A stretch of 64,000 bases of DNA from Chimonanthus salicifolius (lineage: Eukaryota; Streptophyta; Magnoliopsida; Laurales; Calycanthaceae), in assembly GCA_013350335.1 (NCBI GenBank), contig CM023536.1, forward strand, positions 9,568,207-9,632,206, in the 5' to 3' direction. Within the stretch, counting starts at the first letter, position 1. Each line of letters starts with the position of its first letter. The notes under the pieces were generated by a model that saw only the letters and a list, made by a program, of their open reading frames with translations, was not told the origin of the DNA and ran no database searches. The position numbers and the translations under genes were made by a program. Of this stretch, positions 36,184 to 47,300 are shown one piece after another.

Positions 36184-37250
36184 TTAGATGTATAGTTTTT
36201 TTATCCTGAACACAATGAGCTTGTAAGTCCATGCAAGTTCATATAGTTGGAAACTTTCAAAAAAACATTAAGTTAAAAAAATATAGTAATAAAAATGAAG
36301 ACTTGACTAACATAGTTTGGTGCTGCTCATTGTTGAAACATCAAAGATTGCAAATTGATGTTGGAAATTTAATAAATAAATAATGACTTCAAGAAAGAAC
36401 AAGCATAAAATGAAGAAACTAAATAATTAGTCATTCTCAAGTAAAGACATCTCCCAGTTACAGTCATTTGTAAAACTAAGTCTAAAGAAACTAAGTTGTC
36501 TACATATAAACTAAGCCTACATGAATCTTGTACATGCATGTATACTACTGTATTATCTCACATGAAAGAAGGATGCATATTCCCACTTAAAAATGCAAGG
36601 TTGACCTTCCTCAAATAAATTTAAAATAAATAGTAATGGAATTGCATTAAATAAAAAAAAAATGATAGTGAAAGACTGCCAAGTTCTAAAAGAACCATTA
36701 GAAAGATATGTTGCGTGAATATGTTACCCTGGTCATCTTCATAGCATTTTGATATTTCTACATCATAATTTTCAGATTGGGCGTGAATATGTTACCCTAT
36801 ACATACACAAAAGCATGCATCATGTCGCCATCAAACCTTCAACAAGGGTCATTATCCCATAAATCTAAATTTGAATAAAGAGAACAGGGCTTCGTTTCTT
36901 GAGGCAATCAGACCCATACGAACAACAATATTTAGAGAAATGAGAAAAGAGTTCCCGATTTCAGGACTTCCCTGAATCATTTTAGATGGAAATCCACTTA
37001 TCCTTTCTAAAGAAATAAAAACTCACGTGAAATCAAGAAAAACGGAAAGATCTGGAGACCCAATTATCATTTCTAATAAAATAAAGAATTAGATTTCCTT
37101 TCTTGAGGCAATCAAACCCATTTGAACAACAACATTTAAAGAAATGAGAAAGGAGTTTCCAATTTCAGGACACAAAGATTTTGATAAAATAGATTCCCTG
37201 AATCTTCTTAGATAGAAATCCATTTATCGTTTGTGAAGAAACAAGAATTC
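33829..37250. other. Non-coding DNA with small tandem duplications
   Basis: No recognised coding exon. Small direct repeats: about 52 bp x 2.7 at 34039-34180 (GTCAGCAAATATCCAATATT in each), 42 bp x 2 at 35900-35983 (AAGCCACCACAATGGTTAGT), and about 205 bp x 2 at about 36885-37290. (AT)n at 36150-36177. If the 37.3-kb segment is a promoter/first exon, this region would be its first intron. Confidence 0.45.
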
Positions 37251-37290
37251 ACCTGAAATCAAGAAAAATGGAAAGATCTGGAGACCCAAC
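36885..37290. repeat. ~205-bp tandem duplication
   Basis: TTTCTTGAGGCAATCARACC opens both copies (about 36896 and 37098) and GGAAAGATCTGGAGACCCAA closes both (about 37045 and 37270). The duplicated part includes the likely splice donor of the 37.3-kb first-exon-like segment: AG|GTGAATTC in one copy, ACGTGAGTT in the other. Confidence 0.8.
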
Positions 37291-37500
37291 TCGGAGAAAT
37301 CGACGACACAATGGAGAATTTTTGAGGATTCTGCTCGAATGGTGCTGAAACCCAACGATTTCAGGTCGGAATCCTTCTCAATTTTGAGAGAGAGGCGTTA
37401 CGGAGGAGAGAAGAGAGGGAGGCGTTACGGAGGAGAGGAGAGGGAGGAGGGTTAAAATTTAAAAAGGAGAGGAGAGTTTTCGTATTCGAAGCATCTCAGG
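37253..37500 (-). promoter_or_regulatory. Promoter/5'UTR-like segment on the minus strand
   Basis: Read on the minus strand: an AT box TTTTTAAATTTTAAC near 37455, then CT-rich leader sequence (CCTCCCTCTCCTCTCC, repeated CTCCGTAACGCCTC), then a GT donor in TTTCAG|GTGAATTC near 37253. This is the layout of a plant 5' untranslated first exon. No ATG-led exon follows that I can assign; the only minus-strand coding piece downstream is the MYB-CC exon 10 kb away. Inference only. Confidence 0.4.
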
Positions 37501-37892
37501 CGATTTATTAGGTGGCGACTCTAACGTCTATTTTTTTATCTTCCTTTCTTTTATATATATTTATAAAATTTTTATAATCTCAATATTAAATAGATAAATG
37601 TGGGACCCACACCAAATTACATCTAATCAGATTTGGGTGCAATGAAATCTTTTATTAAAAATTAAAATGGCTAATGGTGATGATCATAACAATAATAATG
37701 GCAATAAAATATTTCATTACAAATTAGAAACCCATAAAAAAATAGCTAAAACTAATAATTTGACAAGTACATAGGGTTCCACCTTCCAACATCTGGTTTA
37801 CGTTAAAATGATAAATGATAATTTGTAGCACACTGTTAATACCAATTTTTGTGTTAAATTTTAAAAAATATAAAAATTACTTTAAAATTATA

Positions 37893-38087
37893 GTCCCTCA
37901 GTCCCAAATTAGTTGTCCTAAATGGATTTTGGAATTGCCCCCAAAATAGTTGTCTCATTTATATTGGAATAGTATAAAGTGTGTTGAAAATAGATAAGAT
38001 CATATGGAGTGCTAGCCTTATATAAAGAGTTCCTTAGAAAATACAAATGTTTCAAATGAAACAACTAAAATGGAATAGAGGGAGTAC
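37893..38087. mobile_element. Stowaway-like MITE
   Basis: About 195 bp with ends GTCCCTCAGTCCCAAATTAG and (inverted) GTACTCCCTCTATTCCATTT, the CTCCCTCYGTYCCA terminus typical of plant Stowaway (Tc1/mariner) MITEs, flanked by TA on both sides. Confidence 0.75.
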
Positions 38088-40862
38088 TATTTTATCCTAT
38101 ATTGATTTAGCAAATCTTTTGCACGGGTGAAACTTATGTCAGATTTTGATGCAACCTGTATGACCCGACCTGAAGGATTAAGCAGTTCTTTATACTAGGG
38201 GTGGGTTGGATTGGGTTGAGGGAATACAAACCTAATTTAAATTTTGGTCGAGTTGAGTTTGACATTTAGAAAATTGATTGACCCAATTCGACTTAATACA
38301 CATTGACCTATGTAAATACTTTAAAGTTTTATGAATACTTTTTATTATGATTTAATTAATAATTATGTTAAATAATTACTTTTTTATGTATTTTGTTTGT
38401 CTTTTTTTCTTGAATATTAAATGCGTGAAAATATTATTTCTATTAGAAAAGAATAATTTTGTTTATTTTTTATTTTTCTAGTCATTAAAAGTGTGAGAAT
38501 TTTATTTTTTTAAAAAAATGAAATATATTAATTTGGGTATTTATTAAAAAAATCCTATGTCAATCTAAATTCAAGTTTTAAATCAGATTAGGTCGGGTTC
38601 TTGAGCCATATTTGGGTCGAACTGAGCAACAAAATTCAATCTATTAAAAATGGAAAATATATCCTGTGAAGTGGAAAGATGTGAACCTCCTAATTGAAAA
38701 TGGTGGTTTAGGCTTCGGAAATAAAGTGGAGTGAAGGTGGTTCCTTTTAGCTAAAATATGCTAGACATTTGAAGAGATGGATTCTTTATGAAAAAGGTTT
38801 TTAAAATTAAGATTTGTAAGGGATCACAAACTCAATTTTTAGACTTTTAGTACCTAAAACCCAGTTCAATTTTTTCTTAAAAAATAACAGATTTACTTAA
38901 TTTTTTTCTATTTTTTTAAAAGTTAAATTGAAACAGGCTTAAAACTATGTTTTCAATTTAATTATGTTTGTACCAAATTTTTTGAAAGAAAACTAACTTC
39001 AAAAACTATTTTTAAAGCAAGATTTTATAATATATTATAGGAACAAAGAAAAATATAATGAAATATTTACAAAAACTTTCATCTTTTAAACTTTTCCTAA
39101 ATGTTTAATGTTTAGAAGCACACCTACTATCATAAGAAGAAATTGTTTAATTATGAATTTATATGATATAAAAAAGAAGAGACTAGATAAAAGCTTAGGT
39201 AGTTGAATATATATATATTTTTTATAACATGGGACATTGGAGGTGAGACTAATCATGGATACACAAAATCATTCACAAATCTCGTATATTAATTAAGACA
39301 ACGTTACAAAAGATACATGTATAATTAAAGTATCTTTGAAAAAGTAGAAGAAGACTGTGACCTTTTTTTAAAATGTGTCTGGTACCAGTATAATACAAGT
39401 ATTGAATAGAGAATTGATAAGGTCATGTCTTTGAACACATTTTCCAATAAAAATCAACAAAAAGGAAAAAAATAATAATAGCAGTAACTTGGAAAATAGG
39501 AGAAAACAAGTGGGTCGTTTGATTAGACTTAATTCCACCAAAATCAATGAAATTCAGTTGGCCTTTCAAGAAATAGAAGACCAAAGTAATTGGAGTTTGT
39601 TTGGAACATGTATGGGTATTTTATTTTGCTAGGAATCCTTATTCACTACACAACTGAGTTATAACGAATTTCTCTCGTCAGAAGTAGGGATTATAAGATT
39701 TTGGATGAAATGAGAGAATTTTTTGTCCTTAATTGGACAAAAAAGAATTGGTTAAAATTTGAAAATATCGGTTGATATTTTGAAAATACTGTCTAAATTT
39801 TTTGAAAAGTTAAGATTTTGGTATGAGATTAAACCGAAAAATTTAGGCCAATATTTCAAATTTTGACAGAAATTTGTAACTGAGCCAATGACAGATGAAT
39901 ATTATGACATAGGCCTGCCAAATATTGAAGACTCTCTTGTTATCATCATAGCAGTAACAGCAACAACCATGCTAATACAATGCTAGAGCATAAAACTCAT
40001 GCTCTAGATACCAACATTAAAATCTTAAACTACGTTTGGTTTTGAGAATAGTGGGAATGTTTTATTCCATTCTGACTATTCTTAAAACCAAATGGACAGT
40101 GTCACAAACTAAAGTAGGATTTGCCCCAGTAATGCACAAAGTTGTTGACATACATACCTACAGCCATGATCTAGATCTAGATAGCAGCTCTATATCTCCA
40201 TCTTGCTTGACTTGGATTGCCAATGGGTGACTCTTATTCTAGCTCATCTTCTCCATCTCATATATGGGGCAAATTTGAAAGGAATTGCATCGAACTTCAA
40301 CTCGTGATGATTCACAGGTAAGAATGGACAGAGGGGTTCATTAACAATCAAATAGAGGGTTAGCTTAAACCCCTTAGATTCTTTCTAGATTTACATTCGT
40401 AGAATTAAAAACCAATATGAAATTCATTAGGCAAGCCTTGATGGATAGAATTCCTCTTCATGATAGGAAACCGCCTTCTAGAAAAATGGTGAATCATAAG
40501 TGCAATGTAGTCCACATCATGGGTCCACCATGACCTAGAGCAAAGCAGACTAGCATTGATGAGTACCGTCAGGCCTCAACAAGAATGTGTTCTGGACAGA
40601 ATTGGATATAAAAGAGCTCCATACATTACAAAGATCTCAGTGTTGCAAGGCATAGATAAAGATGTAACGAACTGTAGCAAACAACTTCATATGTTACACA
40701 TTTTCAAGTAACTCTAATGAAGCACTTGAATAAGTTCCTCTTAAATGAAAAACAGAATTCTGAAGTGTCTGAACATCATAATCCACAGTCTTTCAATCAA
40801 TGTTTGATGATTATCGTCTGAAGCCTGCCTAATACAGAAGCTATATTATCATTATAGGAATG
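38088..40862. other. Non-coding 3' flank of HAP2
   Basis: AT-rich DNA without recognised genes. A segment at about 38195-38640 has GGGTTGGATTGGGTTG/GGTCGGGTT words typical of non-autonomous DNA elements. A SINE fragment lies at 39219. The HAP2 3'UTR should occupy some of the sequence just below 40863; its polyadenylation site was not determined. Confidence 0.4.
39219..39290 (-). mobile_element. 5'-truncated SINE fragment
   Basis: Matches the 3' part of the SINE at 49552-49727 (ATAACATGG.., GGTGAGACTAATC, GGATACACAAAA, CTCGTRTAT), with poly-T at the left end. Only about 70 bp remain. Confidence 0.6.
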
Positions 40863-41395
40863 CTAATCTCTTTGAGTGTTTTTAGAGTGGATCTTGGAAT
40901 GTAGTTCATGCTTCTGACCATATTCATTCTTTTTATGTTTATCTTGATTTTCTCCATGATATTTAGTTATTTTTGGCAGCCCTTTCACTGTAAGCCTTTC
41001 CATCCTGTGCACGTGATGCCCAAACTTCTCATCAAAAGGATTGCCACCATATTCATGCCCATGACTATCCATATGAGAATGATGGTGGTGATGATGGCGA
41101 TGCTTGTGGTGATGTTGATTGCTTGCTAATTCAGGGTGACGAGCACGGTGATTGCCTCTTCGTTTAGCCTCTGTGTCATGCCGGTAGTGCCTACCCACTT
41201 GATTATGATGATGATAATGGGGAATATTATAGTAATCCTCTTTGTGATGATGATGTATCCGAGGCTGCTCAGTATCTTTTCCATGCTCCAAGTGTATTCG
41301 ACTCCTTTCTATTCTTCCCCCAAATCGATCCTCCCACCAGTCGTACAGAGGATCGAAGAATCCTTTCTGATGTAGCAGCCACAGGAGCACAACCA
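40863..41395 (-). CDS. HAP2: HAP2 last exon: end of TM segment and His-rich tail
   Basis: Acceptor TTTGCAG at 41396-41402; stop TAG at 40863-40865. Encodes about 176 residues: the rest of the membrane helix ([10 protein letters not shown]), the conserved [11 protein letters not shown] block, then a basic histidine-rich tail with clusters such as [14 protein letters not shown]. Histidine/basic-rich tails are usual in plant HAP2. It is fully open. Open frames on the plus strand across it (Met/Ile/Val-rich) are antisense shadows. Confidence 0.93.
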
Positions 41396-44300
41396 CTGCA
41401 AATGGAAAATATAAAATTTAAATTGAATTTATTTTGTGTGGGCTAATTTTATTGTACAACGAAAAATAAAGGACAAAGAAACTACATGGGAAAAATATCT
41501 CACAACAGACAAATCTAACCATTGCTTAACAAACAAAAAGGATAACTGGCAAAGCTTTTATGTTCAAGCCCATTTTTCAAATACTCAGGATCCTACAAGA
41601 GAGAGATTTTGCCAGTGGCCTATCCATGTTGAGGCCCTTTTTTTTGAGCAGTAACAAAGGTGATTCATTCATGTTGAGGGCTTGCCTTTGAATCATTAAA
41701 AACATTCTTCTGAGAGTAATTGTATTTTTAGTATACGATAAAATTTTCTCTGATATGAGGCATTTGAGTACTAGACTTAGAATTTTAGTTTTATTTGAGC
41801 TAAAATTTGGAAACAGAAACAACACAGACATGATCTTTGGGGAGTATTATTTTACTATTATTATATTAATATTTAAATAATCACTGAAGCCATTGATCTC
41901 ATCTACCTGCATTTGACAGTCACAATTGTATATGGCAAACTATTGACCGTCTATTTGATGCCCATAGAACTCAAACTTGCAACCCTGAAGAACAGTGCAT
42001 GCATCTATATGATGATGCATTTTCAGACAGCTCTAGTGCAGGCTCCATTGTGGGCCGGCATGTATTCTCTTTTTTTTTTTTTTGTGTATTGAACCCAATA
42101 TCAATATGGAAAAGGTATGGGCTCTCTCAATCAAACATTTAACTATGATCATATTGGGTGGATGACAAAACGGCTAGAGGATTTTCCTCATCATCAGGGG
42201 TGAGAGTCAGTATCCTCTACAGATGGTAGACCATAAAAATGGGACCCACAATATACCTCGGGTCACAAAAATAGGTTCATTGGAAATACCAATATTTGAA
42301 CATGGGGTCTACGTTAAATCACCATTCATATTTTTTAAACCTCCTAAATTTTGATCAATATATAAGAAAATAATTTGAAAGTATCAAATATTGTGAGGTT
42401 TAAGAAATATGACTTGATCGATCCAATCAAGGCAATTTTTTTGTGGACACCATGTTTAAGCAAAGGTTTTCTAATAAAACTATTTTTGTGAACCAAGAGA
42501 TACATTGTGGAGCCCATTGTTAAAGTGTGTAGAGAATCCTCGGTCCAGGGAAACATGAGGAAACATGCATATGCAATTGTGTGCATGAGCAGACTTATGC
42601 ATCAAGTACACTTGCTCGTGATTGTATGTGTATGTTCATATGACTTAAGACAGGAAAACATTCTTCCATCATAATCCCACCCCCAAATCTAATAGCTATA
42701 ACATTAGCACAATATTACAAGGGCATAAATTAAATAACAAAAATATGCCTGATATAAAGTTTTTTGAAGACCAAGGAATCCAGGCCTCTTTGAGCACGTG
42801 ACTAATTCTTGGGGCATGTGCAAACCTCCATATCCACACACACCGGGTAACACTATGGGGAGTGGCCCTTTTGTGTTGGGAGCGACTTGAACCCAAGACC
42901 TCCAGTATCTCAGATGGGTTCTTGACCGCCAAGCCAACCCTCACGGGTTAATATAAAGTTAAAATACATTTATTCATAATACATATAGTTTAACCAATTT
43001 CGTGGACCGATAAGCTGCCCTTTTGTTGATCCATTGCACTCAACATGTAAAAGGCCCATTATAGAGGTCTACGCTTGAATGTGGGACTCACCAAAAACCT
43101 TGATAAGATCAACCAGGCCATAAGAGGATTAAAAAATGTTGAGTGATCAAAATTTAGGGAGATTAAGACACTACTTCATTAATCTAATCAAGTCGAATTT
43201 TGGTGGGGATATTCAAGTTTAGACCTTCCAAGGGACCTATTACATGAGGCCTAGGTGCCCCTACATAAGTGTTAGCAGGGGTGGACATGATATGCCTGTG
43301 TGCATGTGGAAATCTGTAAATTAAATATTCCTATTTAAAGAAATAATCTTAAAAAAATTGTACCAAGAATACTACCTGCTGGGAAAATTGCCAAAAGTAA
43401 AACGACCATCGCAATCCAACTTAGACATACATATTGTATGTGGCAACTGAAGTCAAAGAAACCTGAACATTTGCTTCTGAGCATAACAAAGATCCACCAA
43501 TTTATCATAAAAGAAGGTTAGATGAATGGTGCATAAACATTACTTATCTACCACAATAGTTAGGATCATCTTAAACTATACATAGGAGACAAGGCGTTTG
43601 AAGAGGCAAAACCTATATAAAGCATCAAGAGAAGAGCTAGAAAAACCTAAATTATAAGGCGTTTGAAGAGGCAAAAGCCTATATAAAGCATCAAGAGAAG
43701 AGCTAGAAAAACCTAATTATATAGTACAGTGCCATGTGCTAGGGTTGCAACTTGGGTGGACAAATCAAGCTTTAGGCACGCACAGGCCTAATTTGCATTT
43801 ATTGAGCCTAAACCTAGGCTAGGATCTGAGCTCAACATGGCCTGACTTCGTGAAGCCAAGTCCAATTTATAAATCTGAGCTTGAATCATTGTTTAACTTT
43901 AAAAGCTCAGAAAGACTTGAGCGAGTCAATCCAAGTCAACTCGACTTGACAAGAATTCAGGTTGAGTGAGTCAACAAGTTGTTTCGAATTTTATTTTTAT
44001 AAATACTTGACTGAGTTTCTGGACTCAATAAGATTTTGAGTCAAGTCCAAGTTTTGAATTTTTGTACATTGGCTTGAATTAATTTCAGGTCTAGTTAGGC
44101 TCAGGCTATTCTTGAGGTGGGGTCAAGCTGAGCAGAAATTATAGTAAGAACCATCCTTCTTCTTTTTTTTTTTTTACATTTTCTACTTTTATTTCCACTA
44201 GACCATTTTTTGAAATGTAAACCTTACCAAAACTCACATCAAAATAATGTATAAAATATATACGTAAGCTCTTTACATCCAAAATGATTTATACTGTTTT

Positions 44301-47300
44301 CTGTAACAAAAAGCTTTAGGGCATTTTCGATCTTAGGCTCTAACTAAAAACCTGGATTCTATTCTGGCTCAAAACTGGGCTCTTGGACAAGTGCGGGCCT
44401 TCTGCTAGTGCGGGCCTTCAAAGCAGAAGGCCCAAACGTGTCTCAACTTCAAATAGGGCGTACATTTTTACCCAAAAATTGGTATGTAAAGGTCTGATTC
44501 TTTTGTCCTTATGTAGGCAGGCCAGGTTGGGCCGGTTCAAGTAACAACTGCACCATATGCACAACCCTATACTAGATAATTTTCTTAGTGTTAAATTTTT
44601 TTTTAGAATTTTTTTCTTAGTTTACATTTATGATGCTCCCGTTTAAAAAAATACTTACATGGTTACTCAAGTACTTCAATTTATTTAATTGTTCGTAGAG
44701 AAGATTATTAAATTTTGACATGTTCTAGAGGTCAACTAATGGTTTTTGTTGCTTGCTTTTTTTTTTTTTGAGCGACAACAATAACAAACATATTAAAAGA
44801 AGACAAGTATAAAAACAGGTATATACCTGGAAGGCAGAAAAAATAAACAAATAAAAATACAATACAAAACCCCACAAGAAACCCAAAGAAACCACAAGGA
44901 AGACCAAAGGAATCCCTTATGGCCATAGAAATAACCACCCATGAAACACTCTACAATCAACAGAAAAAAGACACTCTCATGCTCCCTATCCACCTCAATC
45001 TTTGCCAAGAAATCCGCGACACCCATGGAACACTCATGTTTTGAGTTGATTTCCAACCTAAGGATTAACCTGGGGAAAAGCAACATAATAGGTTTAGGGT
45101 TGGAGGGTGACGTGGTGGAGTCAGTGGTGAGAGAGATAGAATGCGGCATTGGCAAAATCCTCTTCTCCTACTTAGAATTATCCATCGGGAAACCCTGGGT
45201 CTATATCTTTCTGAAACCCAATTATAGAAAGGGTTGAGAGGATATTCGAACTAAAGGAAACAGAGAAAAATGATCTTGTCCAAAAAGCTAAATGGAGGCT
45301 TTACACATGGCTATTGTCTGTAGTAGAATTCAAAGGTTTCAGAGCGGTAGACTTCCTTACTTCATGGGAAGGTTGTCTTAGTAGGGGGACCAAAGAAACA
45401 CAGAGTCCAAACTCCATGGCGTCCCCCTCAAGAACATACATTTAAATTTAATATTGATGGGGCTGCCAGATGAAAACCAGGCACGGCCGGTATAGGGGGG
45501 GTGTTGCGTGATTGGAACGGTAAGACGTCAATAGTTTTCTCAGAATCCACAGGACGGAGAAATTCTAATGAGGCAGAACTTATCAGTATTAGGAAAGCGT
45601 TGACCATTTGGTCGACAAGAGGGAGGGGCAAGCTGATCATTGAAGGGGACTCTACAAATGCAATGGATTGGTAGGCAAGGTTAAAAAGACCCCTTGGAAA
45701 TTGATCACAATAGTCACAGAAATTAGAGTGTTATATTCAGGAAGGGAGATCTGTTTCATGGCGGTCAAGAGATGTGCAAATAGGATTGGTAACTTCTTCG
45801 TAAAAAACGGGGTGGATTCTAGTACTATGAACGTGTTTTATCTATAAGATCTTCTGGGAGATAGTGATTTTGCTTCTGTTGGAGGACATTATTTGTACTT
45901 TTGCACTTTGTTCTTTGTATTTCGTTATTTTCTTTTTGGTTATCTTCGGGTTTACATCTCTTAGACCCATTGGTATACTATCTTTTGTATCTTTTTAACA
46001 TTAATATAATTTTACTATTTGTTACCGCTAAAAAAAAGGGATTGAAAGGAAACTGAATGCGTGGAGTAAGAACTACCTTTCCGTAGGAAGTAGACTGACC
46101 TAATCAAATCTATCTTGGTGAATCTCCCCACTTATTTCATGTCCTTATTTGAGATGCCTAAGGGAGTAGGAAAGTAGCTAGGAAATGGAAAAGAGAAGAA
46201 TTCATCTAGTGAAATGGGAAAAGAGGTAGGGGCGACCGTGGTGGTGCAAACCCCAGGTGCAGAAGGTCCGTTTCCACTCAGATCTAAGGAAAAGTTCCCA
46301 AAAAAAGGGTCTTGGGCGTCATTGTAGCAGGTCTGTAAAACTAGTAAGGGGGTCCCACTTTTGACAAAAACCCTAAGTCAACCTTAGGCGTAGGTAGGTG
46401 GGCAAGGGGAGACCAGGGTGGTGGAGGAGCCAAGGTACAGACTGCTGTATCCTCGTGGATCTTGAGGAAAAACCGAGAAACTGGATTTTTCTTAGCAAGA
46501 TCAGCACTGGGAAGTGAAGCAACAAACGAGCCACCTAGTGTAGGTAGATCTAGAAGGAAACCTTACAGATTAGGACTTCTTCCAAAAAAAAAAAGCAATG
46601 AAAAGGTGGGGCCTCGTCGGCTGAAAATGCTCCAGTGATTGGATCAAAGGCTTGGAAGTGCAGGTTGTAGGTGAGATTCTCCGATACCATGTAGTAAGTT
46701 AAGAGGAAAATTAGATCTCTTGTGTATTAATTCACTAAATGGAAGACAATATATAGAGTACAAGGGGATAGTTTCTCCCAATATTTAAGGAAACTAATTT
46801 CCTAATTAATATATTACACAATTAATCATAATCTAATCAACCATAAATGGAAATACATTAATAAATCCTAATATATCTCAACACAAGGAACCGAGGGGGC
46901 TGGGGATAATTGGCATTAAGGATAGGAACCATGTTTTTCTTTGTAAGTGAATATGGAGGTTCATGTCGAAAAAAGATGGTTTGCAGCGATGAATGTTCGT
47001 GGTTAGATGTGGGGAGGATGATATAGGAGGGTGGAAGTTAGCTGGTAGGGTTGCAAGGGAGGGTTCGTCTGTCACAAGATCCATTGCCAATCTAGGAAAT
47101 GGGGAGGGAAGAATAGGGGAAGCTGTTAAGAAAAGATCATGGGCTCCATCCTATAGAAATCTGAGGGAACTTCTTAATCAGACATACATAGATCATGGTT
47201 GAATTGTTTGTAAAATTCATTCTAATGTAACTTCTTGGTGGTGTAAATTGTAAGGCTCCCTTGTAAGGTAGCTTTGCATCTTTTTAGCTTCATGGTGCTA

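Larger units (their letters stand above)
45046..47205 (+). mobile_element. LINE remnant interrupted by a second LINE and an LTR fragment
   Basis: Pieces of one LINE ORF2 in order: RT ([20 protein letters not shown], about 45055-45235); RT thumb ([33 protein letters not shown], about 46040-46165); [12 protein letters not shown] (about 46190); a post-RT part ([25 protein letters not shown], about 46885-47060). A shorter LINE occupies 45238-46034, between direct repeats AAAGGGTTGAGAGGA and AAAGGGATTGAAAGGA. An LTR-element fragment occupies about 46220-46883. Multiple stops; no activity possible. Confidence 0.7.

Noticed and set aside
40908..41375. Plus-strand ORFs rich in Met, Ile and Val
   Set aside because: Antisense of the histidine codons of the HAP2 tail exon.
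44757..46034. 5'-inverted (twin-primed) single LINE insertion
   Set aside because: The minus-strand part carries its own poly-A end, so two separate insertions explain it better than one inverted event.
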